The notes under the pieces: model-generated
What the model was told of the DNA's origin: nothing
The model's input: the letters and a program-made list of their open reading frames with translations, nothing else
Database searches by the model: none
Source of the DNA: Bolinopsis microptera
Taxonomy: Eukaryota > Ctenophora > Tentaculata > Lobata > Bolinopsidae
Reading direction: 5' to 3'
DNA: 64,000 nucleotides
Assembly (NCBI RefSeq): GCF_026151205.1
Contig: NC_087073.1
Location: 9,252,411-9,316,410 of the forward strand
Shown here: in pieces, positions 1 through 10,889 of the stretch
Position numbering within the stretch: the first letter of the stretch is position 1
Layout: the number at the start of each line of letters is the position of its first letter
Translations under genes and position numbers: made by a program

Positions 1-374
1 TCCTTTAAATTTACGAGACGGACATTTTGTTAAAAACCGGAAGGTTCTATCTATTTTACTTCTGGAGATATTCCCCGGCCGGTAGGGTTTGCTGGGTAAT
101 AAAAATAGAGCAAAAGACTTTGCTTTGAGCTGTAACATATAATGTTTAATGATTGGATATGCCCCAACTTTTTCGAAACGTTTTTTGTAAATCTATCACA
201 TATCAGTAAGTTGATTGACGATGTCCAATGTCAACCTTTCCAGATCGTTGCTCTGCGAAGCAAGAATGCTAGTTTGCGCGGCGCATCGAAGCGCGCAGCG
301 AAGTCCTCCCACAATGGAAAATATTGACCATTTTGCAGATTTTAATCTTGCATCGATTATCACGCGTTTATCGC

Positions 375-1127
375 GGGTCCGGGACTCTAGGGCGTAAGAC
401 TCTAGGGCGTGAGACTTTAGGGCGGCGCCCTAACCCTAACCATCACCCTAACCCTAACCCTAACCCTAACCCTAAGTAGGGGGTGCACGATAAAAATAAA
501 CTTGCTCGGATTTTCAAAATTTGTGTACCATTGTTTCCTAGAGACTGTGAGAATTTTCACAGTACCAAATTTGTTATACTTTTTTGGAATGATCAGTGAG
601 TTTCGCCTAGGTGCCATATTTGATGGTGCGCGGCTTTTGGAGCAAAATTAGGTGTAAAAGTCGCGTAATTTGACGAAATTCGTTGATTTTTGTCGTATTA
701 TTTTATCATATCTTCGGTTCCTGAACATGAATCATGCTGAAAATTTGTCAGAACCTTCCTATCATACTTAACTACCGAACCTTATTTAGTTGGGAGAGAT
801 TGGCCTTGATTAAGAGGTCTAAAAATGACAAAATAGGTATAAATCCGTTGATAACTCAAATTCTGACCATCGAAATTGCTCAAACTAAATTAGGTTCAGT
901 AGAACATAAGTGTTTACGTACGCTGACCAAATTTCAACTAAATTGTTGTATGGGAAGTATTATAACTTTTTGATTGTTTCCGAAATAATGTGCTGGCCGA
1001 AATAAGAGCTAAAAAACTATTCAATGGTCAGCGCGCGCGTCTTACAGTCGATGGCGCACTGCCTACCCTAAGACCCTAGAGTCTTACGCCCTAGACTCTA
1101 GAGTCTTACGCCCTAGAGTCCGGACCC
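375..1127. mobile_element. Inverted-repeat-bounded element of unknown class
   Basis: The first ~24 bases (375-398) recur inverted at 1105-1127 with one base difference, around the core GGGCGTAAG. Shorter copies of the same TCTAGGGCG motif lie just inside both ends. No transposase is readable between the arms. A telomere-like tract sits inside the left arm. It is probably a non-autonomous DNA element; no target duplication was found. Confidence 0.45.
428..475. repeat. Interstitial telomere-like (CCCTAA)n tract
   Basis: About seven copies of CCCTAA, slightly degenerate. It lies within a transposon-like inverted repeat, so it is an internal array and not a chromosome end. Confidence 0.85.
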
Positions 1128-1208
1128 CGTTTATCGCATGCGAGACGATTATCGCACGATTATCACGGTACTTGACGATAAACGCGTGATTATCGCAGGA
1201 TCGTCTTG

Positions 1209-1330
1209 TTATCGCACGATAATTGTGATGTCGTACTGTTATCGCACGATAATTGTGATGTCGTACTGTTATCGCACGATAATTGTTATGTCGCACTGAT
1301 ATCGCACGATAATTGTGATTTAATTTCGGA
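1209..1330. repeat. 30-bp tandem repeat
   Basis: A 30-bp unit containing TTATCGCACGATAATTG is repeated about four times. Each unit contains the near-palindrome ATCGCACGAT. Related ATTATCG-rich sequence without tandem order recurs near 8100-8260. Confidence 0.85.
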
Positions 1331-2312
1331 CTATGATCGCACGATGATCGAGAACATATCAAAAATAGATTTTACTAAGTTACTACAGTTGACTTGATAA
1401 TGTACATGGTATGAATTCTGATCTATTTGAATTCAGAATTAGAAAGATGGTGCATTTGGGTATTCATACTTTGTGATAACAAGAATATAATGATCGCTGT
1501 AATTTAGATACAATAATTGGCACACCGCACCTAGCTACCTAACGTTTACTGATACCAGGTCATAAATACCTATTAAAATTCTTTTTCTTCTATGGTGATA
1601 TTTCACATGATGCATGTACTGTAAGCCTCATATATATTACGATTAACAGTGACACTCTAATTGGTAATGACCATCATAATCAATAATGTTATCATGGTTT
1701 ACTCACGCAAAGAACAGGACTGATGCACGTATTCCGATTTATTTCATATTATCATCGAAATCATAAATATTTCATAACTTCAGTTAAGGCCCCTTCCAGC
1801 CATTGCCACCTGCCACCTAATTTGGCAGGTTTTACATTAAGACTGATAATCAATTTGAAGTCTTAAAATGATTCCTGCAAAATTAACCGAAAACCTGCCT
1901 ATTTATCGTATTCGTGCAGAGATTTATCTCACGTAATTATTTAATCGAGTTGTTGATTTATAGAAAAGCCTGCAAAATTAACACAAAACCTGCCTCACCT
2001 TTCACCTACTCTCGGCAGGTTTGCTCTATTTTGGCAGGTTTTCCGTTAAATATAAAGTCGAATGCTGCAGATTTAACGCAAATCCTGCGTAAGTTGAGAT
2101 AATTTGAATCAACTTGTGGCGTGATTAAACCTATATTGGCAGGGGTTTTGGATAATTTGAGTGTACAATGTGGAATACTGTAATGATCGTATAACCTTAT
2201 TACTAGGTAGGGTGTAGGACTGAGACTTGGTTTGTGCAAAGCTACAGAAGTACAGAATGATACATGCCTACATGGCTCTATAGTTTATACTTTTATACAT
2301 GCAGTCACTAGT

Positions 2313-2413
2313 CAGTGGCGAAACGACCGCCCGACACTCCGGCAACCCCTGCTATGCGGAAGGGGATGGGGGGGGGGGTGCAGCTGCGGCCTCTTAGGTA
2401 CGTTTCGCCACTG
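2313..2413. mobile_element. 101-bp MITE, hAT-like ends
   Basis: It has perfect 13-bp terminal inverted repeats, CAGTGGCGAAACG and CGTTTCGCCACTG, with a G-rich centre. The ends resemble the hAT-like element at 25003-25291. I see no clear target duplication. Confidence 0.65.
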
Positions 2414-2463
2414 CATATTATCCACTGTTACCAACACGGGGTCTATGATAAGTTTGAGTATAA

Positions 2464-3230
2464 AAGTGGTGGGCCAAAAGTCAGTGTGCAAACGTTGGCC
2501 TTAATAGCTCAGTCACTGAGTGCCCAATTGAAATACTTCCTTCTGGTATGACTTAGTACCACCACTGGTTCGAGGAATTTGTCAACTCGAAAAATATTCG
2601 CGTTCATTTTTTTTAAATGGAGGTTCATTTTCACATTTTTTTGATAGTTTGAATAATCGGATCAAGCTAAATGTTATTGAATTGTGTTTGGCCATTCGAA
2701 TTACGTTTGCCCTGAAAGAATGAGAGTTCTAGCTTCTCAGATGACCGAGATATGAAGCATAACAAGCTTGTTCATTACGTGTGATCAGGTGATTGGTTTA
2801 CCTAATCACGTGATAAGGTGACCCCGTTAACTACCCCGTTAAACATTATGGGAATTGTTAAGGGTGCCCAATTAAGGTGTCGTGTCACGGTGTCACATAA
2901 TCACCCAGTCAATTTGTTAACGAGATACACAAAATGCTTGTTAACTTCGTCATTTCTAATCCGTTTTGCCTCATTTTTTCAGATCATATGCAACATTTGA
3001 TAATCTACCGTCTCCAAAAAAATTAGGCGTTCAGGATTTTCAGAGAAAACAATATAGGTGTTTTAATATTGAATGGGCGTGGTCTAAAATATTCGAATTT
3101 TCAAATTTTGACGACGGAATCCTCGAACCAGTAAGTACAGTATGCCATCTGCAAAGCAACAGCTCTCAAATATAAAACTCAGCGGAGGTATAAGACCCAA
3201 CATTTGCACACTGACTTTTGGCCCACCCTG
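2464..3230. mobile_element. Mariner-like non-autonomous element
   Basis: GGGCCAAAAGTCAGTGTGCA near the left end (2471 onward) is inverted near the right end (about 3205-3224), followed there by CACCCTG. The interior is non-coding. The left ~200 bp also appears inverted at 16716-17016, where the copy ends CCCTGTA next to TA. That suits a Tc1/mariner-type end. Confidence 0.5.
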
Positions 3231-3564
3231 TTTAAAAACCGATTATTGGAAAATAACTGTTTGCTTAACTTCAGTTCTTAGGTTGCCATTTTTAGATTAG
3301 ATTGCTATGTTCTTAAGTAGTGAGGACAGCACTTTTTCAGTTGCAGTGCCTCTACCTGTTCATTGTTCACATTGTAAGATTTAGTGAATGAAGTGATTCT
3401 GAAAGAATCTTCAATTACAATTAATATAATAGTTCTAAATATGCAGTTATTTTCAGATTATGAGATATTTGATCGGAAATTTGTCACACGTTAAAGTGAC
3501 ACTTAATAAGTTGGACCTTAATCGAAATTCGTATTCACGAATTGGAAATAGCTCGTACTATAAT

Positions 3565-3613
3565 TTATAGGTTGACCTCCCACATATGCTCTAAGTGGGA
3601 GGTCAACCTATAA
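3565..3613. repeat. Perfect hairpin, 19-bp arms, 11-nt loop
   Basis: The left arm 3565-3583 and right arm 3595-3613 are exact inverted repeats (core GGTTGACCTCCCAC). It lies within the 4.3 kb composite element and belongs to no gene. It may be the pair of ends of a very small foldback element. Confidence 0.8.
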
Positions 3614-4659
3614 CTCAAATTATTGCTATTTACCAATATTAATTGATCACTGATGTGGCACTTTCAGCGGAAAATTAGTAATAGAAAGCGGACAAACCAG
3701 TTTTGGTGAAGGATGTATATCTTATACTCTTATAGTAGTTGTACACTGTACAGCAATGCTAAGGTAATGAGGTAATGCTGTAATGGGACTACTGCGGACC
3801 CTCTACCGGCCAAACATATTATCTCATTATTGAAGGGTGTAGACTGTAATATAGATGTAAGAACTTGCTAAATTGGGAGGTGACTGTTTTAAAATGATCA
3901 GATGCTTGCTTACTAACTTATTAAGAATGAGAGGTGATAGTGATTTACTTTATCTTGACAGGACAGTTAAGTATTTAAGCTTAAGAAACCACGTGGAGCT
4001 AAACGGTGCAAGTGATATAATACTTGAAAATTGACCCCCCTCCCCCCCCCCCCCCGACAATTGACCAAACAAATATATTTATTATACTAACCCTAACAGT
4101 AACCCGATTGGGCGACATCTGTCCGACAGCGACATCTGTCCGACAGCCGAATTGGGGATTTCAGACAGATTTCGCTGTCGGACAGGAGTCGTTTTTGGCG
4201 ACATCTGTCCGAATTTCGGATCATATTGTAATTTCGGTTCACATTCATATTTCACAAACTCACGGGTAATTTCGTGACGTTGCTCCCATTGTTCGAATGC
4301 TGATTTGATCCATTGAGATCTGATCCATCGATACGTGATTGACTATTTAAGGACAGGATTGTGCTAGCCGTACACTAACAAGCTGTCGATCACATCACAG
4401 GACACAGCCTACATGAGTACATATAGGATAGCAGCCGTATGGAGATCAGTTATCGCAATCCACAATGGCAACCAATCTTCAGTAAACAGACCCAGATCTG
4501 CAGCAAACAGACCCGAGAGATCTGGAAACGCTATCCATTCCTGCAAACTAAATCCTCTCTACCGACAACAGTCCAATGATGCTCTGGGACTCTGGATGGG
4601 ACGAACAGACTCGTCGATCATTCCTTTGGGGGACTCCTAAGAACGCAGATCATATGGTG

Positions 4660-4945
4660 GACGCGGAGCATTGCGTAGTCAACGCCCAACGGTACCTTCA
4701 AATCCGCACCTAATCTCTTCCATCAGCTCTTCACAGTCCACGGACTCTTCCCTGACGGCTGGCACCTCCCCCTCTTCTAAGGACTCATTCCTGGAAAATC
4801 GACGACCCTCTACCGCAACATGTTCGAGGAGATAGACACCTGGGCTTCTGAGGCCTTGGGGCTACCAACCACAATACATTCTCATGGACTACGAGCTCGC
4901 CATTCACAACGCAGTTGCTTCATGCCTGCCTGCCTAGGTCGAAAA
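4660..4945 (+). pseudogene. Broken MULE (Mutator-like) transposase fragment
   Basis: Read across frames, this stretch gives GTFKSAPNLFHQLFTVHG, then a HLPLFY-LIPGKSTTLY-like block, then MDYELAIHNAV. That is the order of the MULE catalytic core (D-G-T-F-K, Y-Q-L-x-T-I-H-G, D-x-E-x-A). The first catalytic Asp position reads Asn, and at least two frameshifts and stops interrupt it. It lies inside matching inverted repeats. I infer a dead transposase from pattern recognition only. Confidence 0.65.
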
Positions 4946-5152
4946 TAAACTAGTAGTACACTATGGCTCAGATCATATCTCAAATTGGCAATGTTACGTA
5001 TTCAAATTAACAGTTCAGATCACGTCTCTAATTGGAAATGTGTTGTATTGAAATCAGATCACAATTTCGGACAAATGTCGTTTTTTCTGGTACCCTGAGT
5101 CGGACAGATGTCGCTGTCGGACAGATGTCGCTGACAGGAGTCGTGTTACCCA

Positions 5153-5335
5153 GTAACCCTAACCCTGACCCTAACCCTGACCCTGACCCTAACCCTAACC
5201 CTAACCCTAACCCTAACCCTGACCCTGACCCTAACCCTGACCCTAACCCTGACCCTAACCCTGACCCTAACCCTGACCCTAACCCTGACCCTAACCCTGA
5301 CCCTAACCCTGACCCTAACCCTGACCCTAACCCTG
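5153..5335. repeat. Alternating CCCTAA/CCCTGA telomere-variant array
   Basis: About 30 hexamers alternate between CCCTAA and CCCTGA, with long runs of the 12-bp pair. The regular alternation suggests higher-order expansion within a transposon arm rather than telomerase addition. Confidence 0.85.
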
Positions 5336-6363
5336 AATTGACCCCAGTGTAATTACATGGGGGGTCAATTGTCGGGGGTAGATTGCATCAGGGGGTCATT
5401 TGTCGGAGGGGGGGGGGGAGGGGGTCAATTGTTGCGGTACCGTACTATATAAGTATATAGCGTACTATACCTCTCATTTGGAGATTCAGTGCCATGGTTG
5501 TCAGCTTTTTATCAACTCCGGCCAATTTCTTGACTGCGCTAATCAACTCGGTTTTATTGACTTTTAGTTTTGGTGCCAAATAAGCAAAATTCCAAATAAC
5601 TTAAGAACTTAAAAGAAAGATAAAAGAAACTTGCCAATTTATAAATTTAACGCTGCCATAATAAGATTATAGCATTATAATCTATTTGGCATGGATTGAT
5701 AATTTTATAACAAATCCTGCAAAGTTAATGGAAAACCTGCCGATTTAACTTTATCACTGCCGTAATCTATCCGGCAAGGATTGATAATTTTATAAAAAAT
5801 CCTGCCAAGTTAATGGAAAACCTGCCGATTTAACTTTATCACTGCCGTAATCCATCCGGAAAGGATTGATAATTTTATAGCAAATCCTGCCAAGTTAATA
5901 GAAAACCTGCCAAATAACAAATACCTGCGCTGTTGATGCAGGATCACTAGTTAATTAGGCAGGTTTTGACATAAAAAATTAAGAGAAAACCTGCGGATTT
6001 AGTGTAATATACTGCTGATCTGGACAGGGTAAATTAGATTACTAGGCAGGAGTGGTAATTTCGCAGTCTTCGCTATTAACTGGGCAGGTTTTAGGTTAAA
6101 TTCGCAGTGGCAATGGCTGGAAGGGGCCTCAGTTACTATGGTAGTATTTTATCCGGGAAAACGGTCCCATTGAATGTCATGACCATATATATTTCATTAC
6201 TGCAACATTATTATATCAAGCATCGCAAAGTCCACACAACGAATTAAAATATGATCCTATGGCAGATTAAAAATGAAAGAATGTCTCGCGAGCACAAATA
6301 TTGCATCGGGTCCGGATGTGGGTACGGACAGCATCGATGCTGTAGTTGTTGCTGTTGTTGCAG

Positions 6364-6397
6364 CATGCAGGTTAACATCATCATGTTAACCTGCATG
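6364..6397. repeat. Perfect hairpin, 15-bp arms, 4-nt loop
   Basis: CATGCAGGTTAACAT (6364-6378) is exactly inverted at 6383-6397 around CATC. It follows a short GTTGTTGCT-type tract. No coding context. Confidence 0.8.
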
Positions 6398-6956
6398 TGC
6401 TGATTTCTCACGTATCTTTCTTCACACCTGTTCTGAAATATTCAGTATGGTAATATTTAAAACAAATTGGTATACGTTAGTGTACAAATTATAATGGTAT
6501 ATGGCCTACCAACAATTTTTCAAATAAAATGTGTTAATAGTCATGTTCTTACTCTTCTGGTCCTTCGGAGAAAACCTTTGCTCTTTTTCGTTTTCTGGTT
6601 ATTCATTTTAGCTAAATAACATAGTGGTGAGTGGCTGAATAAAATCATGAAACAGACTTTTAGCCTTGCCAAGTCTATGCTTGCGGTCAGCCCTCATTTT
6701 CTTATACCTCAGACCCACTTCCCGCACCATGTCCTCCGTAACTGCATGCTGACCCTGAAAAGGAATATAAATCAAGTTTCTGTGTTACAAACCACTATTA
6801 TACTAGTTTCAAGAGCTTATTTTATGAAACAATATCACTTATGTACATCATGTGCGACTTAATCATTCTATGCATGACATGGATGAATCTGGTTTAGATT
6901 GGTTGCAACCCAGATCACAGATGGAGTGTAGTTTAATTATTAACTGAAATGGTGCA

Positions 6957-7135
6957 CCGCTAGTTTCCGCTAGCTTCCGCCAGGTATTCGCTGGCTTCCG
7001 CTAGGTAATAATGCTGCGTGGCGAATTTGCGCGCAATATATGTCCGCTAGGCATCCGCTAGCTTCCGTAAGACTTCCGCTAGTTTCCGCTAGCTATCCGA
7101 AATTGCCGCTAGGTCCGCTCATTTTCCGTAACTTA
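6957..7135. repeat. Cluster of short TTCCGCTAG repeats
   Basis: At least ten degenerate copies of TTCCGCTAG or TCCGCTAG occur at irregular spacing. A similar cluster built on GTCCGCNAA/GTCCGTCTATG lies at 52050-52140. Such clusters resemble subterminal transposase-binding repeats, but I could not define an element. Confidence 0.55.
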
Positions 7136-7550
7136 AATCTGCGAAATCGGCTATATACGGACCCGTGATATCTTACCTTCTATATGGCAGAACCTGCCGA
7201 TAGCCTCCCGTATCTCCTTATCATTTACCAGTGAGGGGTTCCGCCCCCTAAACTTCCTAGATAGAACATTATTACTACAAGCATTATATTAATCATTATA
7301 TTAATCAGTAATCTTACACTGAATAAACAATCGCACAGTTTAAGCTCCAAGGTAAATGTATATTTTATAACTATAATAACTTAAGAATATATCCAATATT
7401 TTTAATGAAATAGCAGTTAACTCACTCCCATTGCTGCTTCCTCTCCCCGAGCGGTTTCAGCTGCCGGGTCACAGTTAGCCCCGCAAACATTCTCATTCTT
7501 TGTGACATGCCTACACTTTATTAGTTTAGATATTCCCATACTATTACGTA

Positions 7551-7713
7551 AGGAGTCGTTCACATATTACGTAATCCATTTTTGGAACATTTTTAATCCC
7601 CCCCCCCCTCTGTAATCAGTTTTACACAAGCTATTGTGTCAAAATTACACTAGCGTTATCATTTGGAAACCCCCCCCCCCCTCAGCTGATGACGTAATAT
7701 GTGAACGACCCCT
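7551..7713. mobile_element. 163-bp MITE
   Basis: AGGAGTCGTTCACATATTACG at the left is inverted at the right with one mismatch. Both arms are followed inward by runs of C. A related terminus (ACGTAATATGTGAACGACCCC) recurs at about 52508, so the family is dispersed. Confidence 0.65.
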
Positions 7714-10108
7714 AATCAATTTTAAATAAGCAGAGAATTAAGCAGAGAATGTATGACAAATAGTATTCTCCACTATTTGTATCTATGAAACATGCATGCA
7801 GCCTGCTTGTTGTAGATAGCAAAATATAAATGACGTCACAGCAGGAACAACGTTACAAAACGTTAAATTGAAATAATGGCGGCATTGTGAGTCTCAAGGT
7901 GCATTATAGGCGTGCATTATAGGCGCGGCGTTACCAGGCGCTGAAATTCAATCATCAATAGTGCTCGATTCTAAGTTCGATTTTAAAATATCAAAACTCC
8001 AACGTAAATGCGCGGCACTACATTATAAAACAATAAAATCACGTTATAAAAACTTGGAAATATTGGTATCAATTAGAAAACGTGTAAATTATTTTTAACA
8101 AATTTTATCGTCCAATTATCGTGTTATTGTTGTCTGATTGCTCGATAATTGTCATATTTGCGATTATCGTCCGATTATCGCGCGCGCGACGAATATCGTG
8201 CGATAATCGGCAGTATAACAATGAACAATAAACGCGCGTTTATCAATTTATCGTCGATTATTATTTTATGTACGAATAGAATCTACAAATTTTCCACCAT
8301 GAGCTCCAATCAGTAAGCTTACAAATTTTTGATAAATTGGATCGAGCTAGGGAAAATTATCAAAAATGTATTACCCATTATACAATTTGTTATAAAATTG
8401 TCCGTAAATTTGTTGCAGTTTTTAGAAAGAAGGCAATTAACCGTATATTTTATTGTTAAAATTGAAAATTGTAGATATCGAATATTTAATTATATGCAAT
8501 TGAATTACAAATTAGAAAACTAATAGCTACAGTTCAGTGGCATAACGACCGCCTCCACAGCCCTTACCGTTGCAGTTACAGTATAAGCTTAAATGCCGAA
8601 TTTATTCGAACATAATTTGTGGCTTTAACAACTACATTTCTTATCTATTTAGGGTTATACTTATACGGGTTCCTGATATGCTAGTTAATTGAAATAGTAT
8701 GGAAATCAAGCTCATACAATTACAATATGCATTGAATTACAATTCACAATTACTCCTATTTCTTGATTTGATGATATTTCAAATAATATGAAAACGGTTT
8801 TAACAAAAACTGGAAAGATAAAAATAATTTAAAATTCAAGGTCAGATCACTGATGACATGGTCCGTGGTCGATCTCAAAATCCTAATTTAATTAAATTTA
8901 ACCCGTCAAATATCGTTAAGGTTCAGTAAAATTTGTACAAGGCTTTCTGATCTGAGTAGTATTCAGAGATTCATGAAATCTGAGGCGTGAAGGTGTCCCC
9001 TTAATGCCAAAGAGATTAGGATTAGGAACAACAGGACGAAAATAGAAAGCGTCCCCACGTCCCACTATGTATGGTGAAGGACATGGTATAGTATAGCAGG
9101 GTCTGGACCCCAGTAAGGTATAGTATAGCATAATCAATACACAAATCTTAATATTGATAGCCTGCAGGCGTGTCTTTTTTTTGTTTGCCGGTATATTAAT
9201 TTGATTTCGACTGCAAACCGATCCAGGTTGCATTTTTTTGTCAGTATTTGCGAGTGTGCCAGGTCCACTAAATAGCCAAAGATGATTAGAGGCATGACAC
9301 TCAACACCCTACATATCTCACTCGATTATCTGAACTGTAGATTCTCTCCTATTTCGGGATCTTTTTGTCCTTTACTTAATAAGAATCTATTGTTGTGTGT
9401 TATTTCCCGGGTTCGTGTTCGTGATATTGATAACATTCGGTTTAGATTTTTTACCCTTATACATAAGATCATAGCCCTGGATGCAATTACTAACAATAAC
9501 AGCCGAATCGTCAAAATCTAGGTCTAGGTTTCCTAGAACTGTAACAGTTCTAAGTTGCGAAGTAGTGTTCCGTTTTGGGTCTCGCCGTAAAACTGTCCAA
9601 ACTTAATTTTTATTTATTTCTGGGTAGACTCGAGTACAGTTGTTAACCTAATTTGTCTTATCAATGAAATCTACGTGATGGTTGGAATAACTGCTCCTGT
9701 TTGGCCCGTATTTTGTTTGATATTTTAGAGCCTTCGTAATTCAATTTGTATTTCAACCTTATTAAAAAACCTTTAATAATTAGTATGTTCGATTGCTTCT
9801 GCAAAATTTCATTTCAAAAGGAATTAAATCGTCGCTGAACCTGCCGTTCCATGCTTTTTCTGATAAATCTTTCATGCTAAATTTCATAGCCAAATTCCCA
9901 GGTGAGGTAACAGTTCCTTCGAAGTGTGGCCGTCGAGATGCAATGAAAACTGAGTTCATATTTCTGTTCCTTAATCTTATATAATTATAACCTGGTTTTT
10001 TGTCCAGACTCCAGGATGTATTTCAGCTGCATATATGCAGTTAAAAATGAGAATTCATTTTCAGTACACTTCGAGTTCGACCGCATTTCGACGGGACTGG
10101 CAGTATAG

Positions 10109-10132
10109 GATTGATCATCATGATGATCAATC
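10109..10132. repeat. 24-bp perfect palindrome
   Basis: GATTGATCATCA is followed directly by its reverse complement, with no loop. It lies ~760 bp upstream of the TIMP-like gene. It could be a protein-binding site or a transposon centre. Confidence 0.75.
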
Positions 10133-10309
10133 ACTCTACACTCGACTGTCACATGACTTTTTAAACACGTTCCCTAGCTGGCCCTGAATGACTATTAGAA
10201 ATCCTAGCCCTCTTATCTGATCCCAACCCTAATCCAAACCCAATCTTTAACAAAAGCATACGCTGAAACCCTAACCCTAACGAGAAATTAGACCAACTTC
10301 CTTATACGC

Positions 10310-10440
10310 CATACGGTCATATCACGTGATCGAGACAGTTTTTTGCCAATATCTCGCCAGGAGAGCATTTTAACCCTTTGTCATGGGGGTGATTCGGAAT
10401 CAGCGTCCGAAAATACATCGATTCAAGTTGGTTCCAACTG
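10310..10440. repeat. Dispersed repeat, CACGTGATCGAGACAG family
   Basis: A ~120-bp sequence containing CACGTGATCGAGACAG, TTTTTTGCCAATATCTCG and ATACATCGATTCAAG recurs near 42100-42215. A more diverged copy is near 51605-51715. Copies at the three loci are flanked by telomere-like CCCTAA runs or by TACTGGGCGGC-type motifs, so they probably belong to one larger element. Confidence 0.65.
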
Positions 10441-10889
10441 CCGGGGGTCCTTTTAGAAAAATATTGAAGATTGACTGTAGCACGCTTTAGCACGCTCGGG
10501 AAGTATAACTATATTCTATAACTGTTGGTCCATTCGGTGCATCGCAAATTTGCACTGATGACTATGTAAAAGGTTTTGCAGAATTTAACACTATTTTTAG
10601 CAGGTTGACGTTAGTCTTACTCTTTAGTTTTCTATATTTCTTTGAGTTCGATAAATGCGTAATTGTAATCGAAATCACGACTGGCTACAGTTCAGTTGGC
10701 ACTGATGAATACATTTATTCTAGTTAGAAAAAATATTTTTGCACACTATCAGTTTAATAATCCGAACTTCCCCCGTAGTGAACAGTGTATAGTTTTGCTA
10801 ACTACTAACTATACTCCACCAATTAGAATTACAAGGAACACCAAGATATCTGATATAGTTGTAAATATCCAGAAATAACGGACAGGACA

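Larger units (their letters stand above)
4029..5430. mobile_element. MULE-like DNA transposon remnant
   Basis: Inverted ends contain AATTGACCCCC on the left and GGGGTCAATTG on the right. Inverted copies of GACATCTGTCCGACAG lie inside each arm (about 4110-4145 and 5100-5140). The interior holds a broken Mutator-type transposase. The right arm contains a long telomere-like tract. The exact termini are blurred by homopolymer C and G runs. Confidence 0.6.
1787..6129. mobile_element. 4.3 kb composite element with AG...CT ends and 6-bp target duplication
   Basis: The left end starts AGGCCCCTTCCAGCCATTGC and the right end (6107-6129) is its reverse complement. CAGTTA flanks both sides (1781-1786 and 6130-6135), which looks like a 6-bp target-site duplication. 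Both subterminal regions (1800-2150 and 5690-6110) carry scattered copies of CCTGC/GCAGG within a related AT-rich repeat. Inside are a 101-bp MITE, a mariner-like element and a MULE-like element, so the original interior is unclear. AG...CT ends with a 6-bp duplication fit Polinton/Maverick or IS3EU-type elements, but no gene of either was seen. Confidence 0.6.
7714..10889. other. No gene recognised; AT-rich repeat-derived DNA
   Basis: No exon or protein similarity was seen. There is an ATTATCG-rich palindromic patch (8100-8260) and a possible Helitron 3' end (GGGTTCCTG...CTAGT near 8667-8685). The palindrome at 10109 and a dispersed repeat at 10310-10440 are listed separately. Confidence 0.5.

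Noticed and set aside
428-475. Chromosome end or subtelomere
   Set aside because: The tract is short, internal, and repeated elsewhere inside transposon arms. Nothing indicates a terminus at the window edge.
1084-1397. Opposing ORFs rich in NYRAIT- and LSHDNC-like repeats
   Set aside because: Both are translations of the 30-bp tandem repeat. No splice sites or conserved domains.
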